This document shows, piece by piece, positions 6,287 to 12,039 of a DNA stretch of 12,039 nucleotides. Origin of the DNA: Acidobacteriota bacterium (GTDB lineage Bacteria; Actinomycetota; Actinomycetes; Actinomycetales; Micrococcaceae); the NCBI GenBank assembly GCA_019352125.1, contig JABBNV010000052.1, positions 1,488 to 13,526 of the forward strand. Reading direction: 5' to 3'. The notes under the pieces are model-generated. The model did no database searches, was not told the origin of the DNA, and saw only the letters and a program-made list of their open reading frames with translations. The number at the start of each line of letters is the position of its first letter. Within the stretch, counting starts at the first letter, position 1. The position numbers and the translations under genes were made by a program.

Positions 6287-7438
6287 CTACGGCCTAAAGA
6301 GCCTGCGGATCACGGTCCCGGCGGCCAGTGCGTCCAACGCTTCATTGATCTGGGCCAAAGGAACCGTATCCGTGTGAAGCAATTCCACCGGCAGTTTCCC
6401 ATCGCGCCACAACTGAATATAGGCCGGGATGTCGCGTTCGGGTACCGCGTCACCCATATAAGAACCCAGCAGCCGCTTACCCGCACCAGCCAAGTCCAGG
6501 GCAGTGATGGTGAGTTGTGCGTCAGGGTGCGGAAGTCCCACCGAAACCACGGCGCCGCCCCGAGTAAGTAGGGGCATACAGGCTGCAATGACACCAGCTG
6601 AGCCAACCGCCTCAACTGCCACATCAACGCCGTCGCCCGTTGCCGCTTTGACTAACGATGCCGCCTCGGCAGGGGTCCCCACAGCCGTGGCGCCACTCTG
6701 CATGGCCAAGCTGTGTTTTCCCGCATTGGGGTCAATGGCAATGATGTGGGCAGCACCGGCAATCTTGGCGGCCATAATCGCCGAGAGCCCCACCGCACCG
6801 AGTCCAAAAACAATTACCGACTGTCCCTGAGAAACTTGCGCCGTATTGAAGACGGCGCCCATCCCTGTCAGCAGCGCGCAGCCGAACATCGCTGCTACTT
6901 CGTCGGGAACTTCGGGGTCAACTACCACTGCGGATTCGCGCGCCACAACGCCGTAATCAGCAAAGGCGGAGATTCCCAGGTGATGGTTAATCCGCTCACC
7001 CGACGGCGAGCGCAATAAGGCTGGTCCGTGCAACAAATCGCCACTTGCGTTGCTCACGGCACCTTCGTGGCAGAGCGCCGGTCGCCCAGCTAAGCAGGCC
7101 CGGCATTTACCGCAGCTCGGCACAAAAACCAGAACTATCTTGTCCCCCACGGCAACGTCGGAAACGCCGTCGCCCACGGAAACCACCCGCCCCACCGCCT
7201 CATGGCCAAGAGCCATGGGCAAGGGGCGTATCCGGGAGCCGTTCACCACGGACAGATCAGAATGGCACAGGCTGGAAAGGGAGATAGCTACTCCCAATTC
7301 CCCTGCCCGTGGCTCCGGCCTGTCCAATTCCTCCAGCTGCAGCGGCGCACTAGCGGCGTATGACACCTCATCATTGTTGGCCGGCAATGTGCGCAATACT
7401 GCAGCATGCATAGATTCTGTAGCGACGGCTCCCGGCAT
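6287..7438 (-). CDS. Zinc-dependent alcohol dehydrogenase (MDR superfamily)
   Basis: A 383-residue medium-chain dehydrogenase that interconverts an alcohol and an aldehyde. The catalytic zinc ligands are Cys58 (SLCHSD), His79 with Glu80 (GHEAVG) and Cys187 (FGCALLTG). The structural zinc lobe is complete: Cys109, Cys112, Cys115 and Cys123. The Rossmann motif GLGAVG is at 212-217, and Asp236 at the end of the next strand (IAIDPN) favours NAD over NADP. The overall pattern is close to the class I/III and aryl-alcohol group; substrate is not predictable. ATG 7438 begins three bases after the symporter's TAG, with only a weak GGAAAG upstream, so coupling to the symporter gene is likely; an ATG at 7411 is an alternative start. 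It shares the symporter's promoter and thus the shared operator. Confidence 0.94.
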   Translation of the reverse strand: MPGAVATESMHAAVLRTLPANNDEVSYAASAPLQLEELDRPEPRAGELGVAISLSSLCHSDLSVVNGSRIRPLPMALGHEAVGRVVSVGDGVSDVAVGDKIVLVFVPSCGKCRACLAGRPALCHEGAVSNASGDLLHGPALLRSPSGERINHHLGISAFADYGVVARESAVVVDPEVPDEVAAMFGCALLTGMGAVFNTAQVSQGQSVIVFGLGAVGLSAIMAAKIAGAAHIIAIDPNAGKHSLAMQSGATAVGTPAEAASLVKAATGDGVDVAVEAVGSAGVIAACMPLLTRGGAVVSVGLPHPDAQLTITALDLAGAGKRLLGSYMGDAVPERDIPAYIQLWRDGKLPVELLHTDTVPLAQINEALDALAAGTVIRRLFRP

Positions 7439-7441
7439 TTG

Positions 7442-8821
7442 CTAGACCGCTTTCCCAGCCTTGGCCTTCAACAGCGCGGCCGTTCCAGCAAGATCCGCTT
7501 CATCCACGTCCTTGAGCGAGATGCCCTTGGTTTCGCGCATGATCAATGTGGACACAAAGGTGATCGCACAAGCGCACAGCAGGTAGATGGCCACCGAAAC
7601 CGAGGTCTTGGTGCTGCTCAGTAGTGCGGTGGCGATGATCGGGGCCAGTGAACCGGCCACAATCGAGGTCACCTGGTAGCCCAAGGAAACCCCCGAGTAG
7701 CGCATTCTGGTGGGGAACATTTCCGCCATGATGGACGGCTGGCCAGCGTACATCAGGCCATGGAACATCAAGCCAAGAATGATCGACAGCAGAATCACCA
7801 GGTCATTATTGGTATCCATCATGGGGAAGGCAAAGAATCCCCACGTTGCACCCAGCACCGCGCCAGCCATGTAGATGGGACGCCGTCCCACCTTGTCCGT
7901 CAGGCTGCCCACAAAAGGGACCCAGCAGAAGTGAATGGCATGGGCGATCAGTAGCAGCAGCAGGATTCGGGTTGTGTTCGCGTGAACTACCGTCTTCAGG
8001 TACGTAATGGAGAACGTCACCACCAAGTAGTAGATAACGTTCTCAGCAAAGCGAAGACCCATAGCGGTGAATACCCCACGCGGGTAACGACGGAATACTT
8101 CCACCACGCCGTAGCTGACGTGTGCGTTCTCTTCGACAACCTTGCGAGCCTCTTCGAAGATGGGAGCATCGCTAACCTTCGTGCGGATGTAGTAACCAAT
8201 CAACACGATCACAGCGGACAGCCAGAATGCGACGCGCCAACCCCAGCTCAAGAAGGCTTCTGAAGACAGGGTTGAGGAGAGAACCAACAGCACCAGAGTT
8301 GCCAAGAGGTTTCCGGCAGGAACACCGGATTGCGGCCAGCTGGCCCAGAAGCCACGCGATTTGTTGGGGCTGTGTTCGGCCACCAGCAAAACAGCGCCGC
8401 CCCACTCGCCACCTACAGAGAATCCCTGCACAAAGCGGAGCACCACCAGCATGGCCGGAGCCCAGTAGCCCACCTGAGCAAATCCGGGCAGGCACCCCAT
8501 CAAGAACGTGGAAACGCCGACCATGATGATGGAGAGCTGTAGCAATTTCTTGCGGCCAAACTTGTCACCAAAGTGCCCAAAGACGATGCCACCCAACGGC
8601 CTGGCCACGAAGCCAACGGCGTAGGTGATGAAGGCGTCCATGATCCCGTCGAGCTCGGTGTGAGCGTTCGGGAAGAACATCTTGCCAAAGACCAAAGTGG
8701 CTGCGGTGCCGTAAAGAAAGAATTCGTACCACTCCACCACGGTTCCGGCCATCGAGGCAGCTACTACCTTTTTCAGGCCGGAGGCCCTGCCCTCTTCCAC
8801 TGCTTGGATACTGTTGCTCAT
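7442..8821 (-). CDS. MHS-family metabolite:proton symporter (major facilitator superfamily)
   Basis: A 459-residue 12-helix inner-membrane transporter that imports a small, usually carboxylate-bearing metabolite with protons. Family hallmarks are GTVVEWYEFFLYGTAA in helix 1, FGHFGDKFGRKK in the loop between helices 2 and 3, VLRFVQGFSVGGEWGGA in helix 4 and GSLTDKVGRRPIY in the loop between helices 8 and 9. Known relatives carry shikimate, alpha-ketoglutarate, citrate, proline/betaine or aromatic acids; none can be chosen here. ATG 8821 is preferred because AAGGAG lies six bases upstream; the reading from 8842 would add a tail without support. A promoter and a copy of the shared operator lie upstream, and the alcohol dehydrogenase gene follows after 3 bp. 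By context it imports the substrate of the pathway encoded by the two transcription units. Confidence 0.95.
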   Translation of the reverse strand: MSNSIQAVEEGRASGLKKVVAASMAGTVVEWYEFFLYGTAATLVFGKMFFPNAHTELDGIMDAFITYAVGFVARPLGGIVFGHFGDKFGRKKLLQLSIIMVGVSTFLMGCLPGFAQVGYWAPAMLVVLRFVQGFSVGGEWGGAVLLVAEHSPNKSRGFWASWPQSGVPAGNLLATLVLLVLSSTLSSEAFLSWGWRVAFWLSAVIVLIGYYIRTKVSDAPIFEEARKVVEENAHVSYGVVEVFRRYPRGVFTAMGLRFAENVIYYLVVTFSITYLKTVVHANTTRILLLLLIAHAIHFCWVPFVGSLTDKVGRRPIYMAGAVLGATWGFFAFPMMDTNNDLVILLSIILGLMFHGLMYAGQPSIMAEMFPTRMRYSGVSLGYQVTSIVAGSLAPIIATALLSSTKTSVSVAIYLLCACAITFVSTLIMRETKGISLKDVDEADLAGTAALLKAKAGKAV

Positions 8822-8833
8822 CCACTTCTCCTT

Positions 8834-8851
8834 CGTGTCCACGTTGACACG
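8834..8851 (-). promoter_or_regulatory. Hairpin abutting the symporter's Shine-Dalgarno site
   Basis: CGTGTC/GACACG arms with a 6-nt loop lie in the leader of the symporter mRNA and end at the base before AAGGAG (8833-8828). As RNA the hairpin may influence ribosome access. As DNA, TGTC-N6-GACA could instead be a protein-binding site. Neither role is proven. Confidence 0.3.
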
Positions 8852-8933
8852 CTGTGCTTGCTTGGTAGGTTACGTCGCCTTGCGGCTCGCTGCAGATAAC
8901 TGTGACCCGCACCACAAGTAGACGGCTTCGATG

Positions 8934-8962
8934 AGTATGCCAGCGGCGTGGGAGCAGATCAA
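8934..8962 (-). promoter_or_regulatory. Predicted sigma70-type promoter of the symporter-alcohol dehydrogenase operon
   Basis: On the - strand TTGATC (8962-8957) and CATACT (8939-8934) each match four of six consensus bases and are separated by exactly 17 bp. The predicted transcript start is near 8927, giving a leader of about 106 nt. The operator centre (8991.5) then falls at about -65, the classical LysR recognition-site position. Confidence 0.55.
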
Positions 8963-8984
8963 GCACCATTCGCGCAGAGATGCT

Positions 8985-8998
8985 CTGCATAAATGCAC
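8985..8998. promoter_or_regulatory. Palindromic operator, copy 2
   Basis: CTGCATAAATGCAC contains the perfect repeat TGCAT-AA-ATGCA and matches the 14-bp core of the palindrome at 5244-5257 everywhere except the first base and the 2-bp centre. Its distance to the -35 hexamer equals that at the catabolic operon (29.5 bp from palindrome centre to hexamer edge). Confidence 0.65.
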
Positions 8999-9141
8999 GC
9001 TTGAGCCGCGCCGCCGTCGGCAATCGCGCCTGAGCCCCCATGGAGCCTAGTCACAGGAAACCCTCAACTCACGCGCAGTAAGAAGCTAACGGCGCCCCAT
9101 AGTTTCGAGGCAACACCATCTCGACTCTACGAAGGGCCACC

Positions 9142-10671
9142 ATGTATTTCACCTATCTCCGCCGCGAGCTTGCCGGCCGCCGAAGGCAGACCATTATTGT
9201 CGCCGTCGGCATGGCTCTGGCTATCGCGCTCGTTATAGTCGTCAATTCCATCTCCTCCGGAATTAAAGATGCTCAGGCTTCAGTACTGTCCTCGGTCTAC
9301 GGAGTAGGGACTGACATCACCGTGACTCAGAAGGCCGCAGCTCCAACTCAGGGCCAAGCGGGCGCCGGGCCTGGCGGTGGTGGCCAATTCGACTTCGGCC
9401 AGGACGCTGGCACCTCTTCCGGTGGCACCACCGCGATTTCCCAGTCCCGCTTGAGCACCTCCAGAGGCAGCACAGCCTTCGCAGATACCACCTTGTCCAC
9501 CATCAAAAACGTCAATCACGTCAGCGGCGCGGCAGGCACCCTCGAGCTGACTAACATCTCCTTCAGCGGCACCCTTCCGGACCGGTCCCAGCGTCCCAGC
9601 CAGAGCCAAAGCGGAGGCACGTCCACGCCACCCGCTTCTGGCGCGGCAGGAGGCGGTAGCTCCTTCTCGGTAGATTCCTTTTCCGTAACCGGCCTGGATC
9701 CGGCTGCGGATGCCCTTGGCCCACTCTCGTCCGTCACGCTGAAGTCTGGGCGCACCCTTGCCGCGTCCGACGACGGCACTAACGTCGCCGTCGTCGACGC
9801 TACCTACGCCACCAGCAAGAGTCTCGCTGTGGATGGGAGCATCACGATTGGCGGAACGGCTTTCAAGATTGTTGGCATCGTTTCCTCCACCTCCACGGAC
9901 GCCTCTACCGCCACTAACGTCTACATTCCCCTGGATACCGCCCAAAAGCTTTCGAACATGACGGGCAAAATCACCAATGTTTATGTCAAGGCCGATTCAA
10001 GTGCGAACATCTCAACAATCAAGGCGGATCTGCAAAAGCAACTCCCTGATACGACTGTAGCCACCCAGGAGGACTTGGCTTCAAGCGTTTCCGGTTCCCT
10101 GAGTACCACCGCGAGCCTGGTGTCCAACCTGGGCCTGTGGCTCTCCATTGGCTTGTTGGTGGCAGCCTTTGCACTGGCTGTTCTGTTCACCATTTCCGGG
10201 GTCTCGCGGCGCACCCGTGAATTTGGCACACTCAAGGCCATTGGCTGGTCCAACTGGCGGATCACCCGCCAAGTGGCGGGAGAATCGTTGGTGCAGGGCT
10301 TGATCGGCGGCGCGTGTGGCGTGGCCCTGGGGCTCTTGGCTACGCTGGCCATCAACATCGCTTCACCCACCCTGGCCGCTGGAGTATCCAGTGGCACATC
10401 GGGTCCATTCCAACGCTCTGGCGCGGCTGCTTCAGCGGGGTCCCCTGGCGCGCCTGGTGCATCCGGCTTGGCCGGTGGCCCTCCAGGCGGCGGCTTCGGC
10501 GGCCAAGCCAAGGAGGCAGTGACCAACATTGTGCTCCATGCGCCCCTCAGCCTCTGGATCATCCTTGGCGCAGTGGCCCTCTCCGTGGTAGGCGGACTCC
10601 TTGCCGGTGCCATTGGCGGATGGCGTGCAGCACGTTTGAGCCCTTCGGAGGCGTTGCGCAGTGTCGCTTAA
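9142..10671 (+). CDS. ABC transporter permease, FtsX/MacB-like family
   Basis: A 509-residue membrane protein with the four-helix FtsX/MacB topology: one N-terminal helix (about 17-38), a large extracytoplasmic domain (about 40-328), then three helices (about 329-352, 381-407, 470-494). The cytoplasmic segment RRTREFGTLKAIGWS (356-370) and the ending GGWRAARLSPSEALR are family signatures. Such permeases couple ATP hydrolysis to movement of the outer domain or extrusion of lipids, peptides or drugs; the cargo here is unknown. Three Gly/Ser/Pro-rich stretches (about 65-110, 144-175 and 411-455) sit in regions predicted outside the membrane. The start ATG follows GAAGGG by five bases. The matching ATPase gene starts 49 bp downstream, and no membrane-fusion (HlyD/MacA) gene is adjacent within the window. 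Confidence 0.93.
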   Translation: MYFTYLRRELAGRRRQTIIVAVGMALAIALVIVVNSISSGIKDAQASVLSSVYGVGTDITVTQKAAAPTQGQAGAGPGGGGQFDFGQDAGTSSGGTTAISQSRLSTSRGSTAFADTTLSTIKNVNHVSGAAGTLELTNISFSGTLPDRSQRPSQSQSGGTSTPPASGAAGGGSSFSVDSFSVTGLDPAADALGPLSSVTLKSGRTLAASDDGTNVAVVDATYATSKSLAVDGSITIGGTAFKIVGIVSSTSTDASTATNVYIPLDTAQKLSNMTGKITNVYVKADSSANISTIKADLQKQLPDTTVATQEDLASSVSGSLSTTASLVSNLGLWLSIGLLVAAFALAVLFTISGVSRRTREFGTLKAIGWSNWRITRQVAGESLVQGLIGGACGVALGLLATLAINIASPTLAAGVSSGTSGPFQRSGAAASAGSPGAPGASGLAGGPPGGGFGGQAKEAVTNIVLHAPLSLWIILGAVALSVVGGLLAGAIGGWRAARLSPSEALRSVA

Positions 10672-10720
10672 CCAGAACAGCACTGTTGCCACCAATTCCA
10701 TCCCAGAAAGGGAATCCGTG

Positions 10721-11392
10721 ATGTACCAACTCACCTCGGTCACTAAAAACTACGCGCACAAAGGCAAGACAGTGCGGGCCCTGGACGTGGCAGAATTGTC
10801 CATCCCTGCAGGCCAGATGGTGGCCATCCAAGGGCCAACCGGCGGAGGGAAATCAACGCTGCTGCAGATGCTGGGAGCACTGGACCGCCCCACATCGGGC
10901 AGCATCACCTTTGGCGGAAAAGATCTAGCTACGCTGAGATCAGCTCAGCTGGGGACCATCCGAGCCGAAAAGATCGGCTTCATTTTCCAGAACTTCAACC
11001 TGATTCCCACGCTCAACGCTGCGCAGAATGTTGAAACGGCTTTGGCTGTCAATGGCGTGGATAAGGCCGGGCGCAAGGAGCGGGCTCTCGAGGCACTGGC
11101 AGCGGTTGGTCTGGCGGACCGCGCGGATCACTTGCCGTCCGAGCTCTCTGGCGGGCAGCAACAGCGCGTGGCCATCGCTCGAGCACTGGTCAAGAATCCG
11201 CAGGTATTGCTGGCTGACGAGCCCACGGGAAATCTGGACGAAGCCATGCGTGACGAAGTAATGGAACTTCTGGAGCGGCAGTGGCGGGAGAAGAACCTCA
11301 CCCTGATCATGGTCACCCATGATTCTGCCGTTGCGCGCCGGGCCCAACGCCGCCTCAGAATCGCCCACGGAAAGGTCACAGAGGCTAAGTAG
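10721..11392 (+). CDS. ABC transporter ATP-binding protein, MacB/LolD-like
   Basis: A 223-residue ATPase that powers the permease encoded just upstream. Walker A is GPTGGGKST (38-46), the Q-loop is at Gln90 (FIFQNFNLIPTL), the signature LSGGQ is at 142-146, Walker B VLLADEPTG at 162-170, the D-loop NLD at 171-173 and the switch His200 (VTHD). All catalytic residues are present. ATG 10721 is chosen because AAGGGA lies seven bases upstream and it gives the compact length normal for LolD/MacB-type ATPases; GTG 10718 and a GTG at 10661 that overlaps the permease gene are alternatives. A strong hairpin terminator follows, so the permease and ATPase genes form a two-gene operon. Confidence 0.96.
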   Translation: MYQLTSVTKNYAHKGKTVRALDVAELSIPAGQMVAIQGPTGGGKSTLLQMLGALDRPTSGSITFGGKDLATLRSAQLGTIRAEKIGFIFQNFNLIPTLNAAQNVETALAVNGVDKAGRKERALEALAAVGLADRADHLPSELSGGQQQRVAIARALVKNPQVLLADEPTGNLDEAMRDEVMELLERQWREKNLTLIMVTHDSAVARRAQRRLRIAHGKVTEAK

Positions 11393-11410
11393 CAATACTC
11401 GGAGGCCAAT

Positions 11411-11445
11411 ATCGGGTGCACAGGCTACTAGCCTGTGCACCCGAT
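11411..11445 (+). terminator. Strong hairpin terminator after the ABC operon
   Basis: A perfect 17-bp inverted repeat around one base: arms 11411-11427 (ATCGGGTGCACAGGCTA) and 11429-11445, followed by TTTCTAT. In RNA the loop would be about three bases (ACU) on a 16-bp stem. It begins 18 bp after the ATPase stop codon. From the other strand it could also stop transcription of the acetyltransferase gene, although the T tract there is weaker. Confidence 0.85.
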
Positions 11446-11550
11446 TTCTATGTCCAGCGACGACGAGCTGGCCACGGCGGCCCCGTCACAGCATGGAATT
11501 CTGGACCTTCGCTAGGTCAATCAACAGTCGCATTGAGCTCGCGTCGGACA

Positions 11551-11937
11551 CTACAGGCGCAACTCCACCAAAGTGGTGTCCCGCCAGGTCCCACCCAAGG
11601 GGCCATGGCCCATTCGGCCGATGCGCTCACGCAGTGCCTGCAGCAGGGCCAGCCCAATGCCCTGGCCGACGGCGGCGGGGTCAACGTAGACAGAGTGCTC
11701 TATGACGCGTCGATATGCCTCCCTGTTGGAGGTTGGGGTTGCCGCTGCCCATCCCCGGACAGCTCCGTGAATGCTGAAGGACACCAGTCGGAGTTCGGGA
11801 ATTCGGGTCTCAAAAAATTCGGTCATGCTAGGAGGAGCATCGGCGAAAGCGGCATTCCCACCCGCAATCCCGGCAGCGTAAATTCGCTCGACGTCGGGCC
11901 AATCCGCCGGGACCATGTCCCGGATGGCTGTGCTCAC
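11551..11937 (-). CDS. GNAT N-acetyltransferase, ArsN1/phosphinothricin-acetyltransferase-like, internally deleted
   Basis: The reading frame encodes 128 residues of a GNAT acetyltransferase whose family is normally near 165-175. The N-terminal part is normal: IRDMVPADWPDVERIYAAGI, then YRRVIEHSVYVDP and the acetyl-CoA loop GQGIGLALLQAL (91-102). The sequence then jumps straight to RERIGRMGHGPLGGTWRDTTL (103-123), which in relatives is the protein's end. About 45-50 residues with the PENxAS and LHExxGF segments appear to be missing in frame, so the product is probably inactive. GTG 11937 is chosen because it overlaps the upstream ArsR-type stop codon as GTGA. Pairing with an ArsR regulator suggests an arsinothricin N-acetyltransferase (ArsN1) in an arsenic-resistance locus, but this rests on context and remembered family patterns. 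Confidence 0.75.
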   Translation of the reverse strand: MSTAIRDMVPADWPDVERIYAAGIAGGNAAFADAPPSMTEFFETRIPELRLVSFSIHGAVRGWAAATPTSNREAYRRVIEHSVYVDPAAVGQGIGLALLQALRERIGRMGHGPLGGTWRDTTLVELRL

Positions 11938-12039
11938 AGGGCCAGGATACTTGCCGACGCCGCCTCCAGAGCACCAGGAACCAATGAATAGTAGGCCCAC
12001 GTTCCGCGCTGTTCCCGGGCCAGCAGACCAGCATCAACC
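11934..12039 (-). CDS. C-terminal fragment of an ArsR/SmtB-family repressor
   Basis: Minus-strand codons from 12038 to the TGA at 11936-11934 encode 34 residues beginning VDAGLLAREQRGTWAYYSLV and ending in an Ala/Leu-rich helix. This is the wing and last helix of an ArsR-type winged HTH, where a GLL-x-x-x-x-x-G-x-W-x-Y-Y-x-L pattern is typical. The N-terminus lies beyond the window, so the metal-binding cysteines cannot be checked. The stop codon overlaps the GTG start of the acetyltransferase by four bases (GTGA), showing that the two form one operon. The likely role is arsenite- or metal-relieved repression of that operon. Confidence 0.7.
   Translation of the reverse strand, partial: VDAGLLAREQRGTWAYYSLVPGALEAASASILAL

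Larger units (their letters stand above)
8822..9141. promoter_or_regulatory. Divergent control region of the symporter and ABC transporter operons
   Basis: This 320-bp gap has no gene. From the symporter side it holds the SD site, a small hairpin (8834-8851), about 106 nt of predicted leader, a promoter (8934-8962) and the second operator copy (8985-8998). The part from about 9000 to 9141 leads into the ABC permease, ending in GAAGGG five bases before its ATG. I found no convincing promoter pair for that gene; CATAGT at 9098-9103 is a possible -10 without a good -35. Confidence 0.6.

Noticed and set aside
9280..9945. Long - strand open frame (221 codons) inside the ABC permease gene
   Set aside because: Gly/Ala/Arg-rich translation produced by reading the permease's low-complexity codons backwards; no motif, and the permease frame is certain.
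1..12039. tRNA, rRNA, CRISPR array, insertion sequence, integrase or phage genes
   Set aside because: I saw no cloverleaf, spaced direct-repeat array, transposase or recombinase motif. The window looks like ordinary accessory metabolic and transport genes.

Overview
The window is GC-rich actinobacterial chromosome. Gene order, GTG starts, Shine-Dalgarno (SD) sites and protein flavour suggest a member of the Micrococcaceae (Arthrobacter-like), but no rRNA or housekeeping marker is present to prove it.

Layout. (1) 1-578, + strand: the C-terminal tail of an unidentified protein, then a small protein whose second half is loosely like the Asp23/Gls24 fold. (2) 613-5104, - strand: a tightly overlapping four-gene operon reading 3-hydroxyisobutyrate-dehydrogenase-type enzyme, aldehyde dehydrogenase, class III (CaiB/BaiF) CoA-transferase, crotonase. 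(3) 5105-5314: divergent control region with an 18-bp palindrome. (4) 5315-6223, + strand: LysR-type regulator. (5) 6287-8821, - strand: an MHS-family proton symporter gene followed after 3 bp by a zinc alcohol dehydrogenase gene. (6) 8822-9141: divergent control region with a second copy of the operator. (7) 9142-11392, + strand: FtsX/MacB-type ABC permease and its ATPase, closed by a strong hairpin terminator. (8) 11551-12039, - strand: an ArsN1-like GNAT acetyltransferase gene with an apparent internal deletion, overlapped by 4 bp with the 3' end of an ArsR-type repressor gene.

Main result. A 42-bp block (28 identities by my alignment) is present in the same orientation upstream of both catabolic transcription units. 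It holds the TGCAT-N2-ATGCA palindrome, a CTCTGC block and a CTTGA that falls in the -35 hexamer, all in identical register. Transporter, alcohol dehydrogenase, hydroxyacid dehydrogenase, aldehyde dehydrogenase, CoA-transferase and crotonase are therefore likely one regulon. The LysR protein encoded between the units is the natural candidate activator, because the palindrome sits at about -65 from the predicted start of the symporter transcript.

How the genes may work together (inference). The aldehyde dehydrogenase has the ordinary acid-forming active site, not the CoA-acylating MmsA type. The crotonase lacks both hydratase glutamates and resembles the methylmalonyl-CoA decarboxylase type. 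A coherent reading is: take up or make a 3-hydroxyacid, oxidise it to a semialdehyde and then to a malonate-type diacid, attach CoA with the CaiB-type transferase, and decarboxylate to an acyl-CoA. The substrate is unknown.
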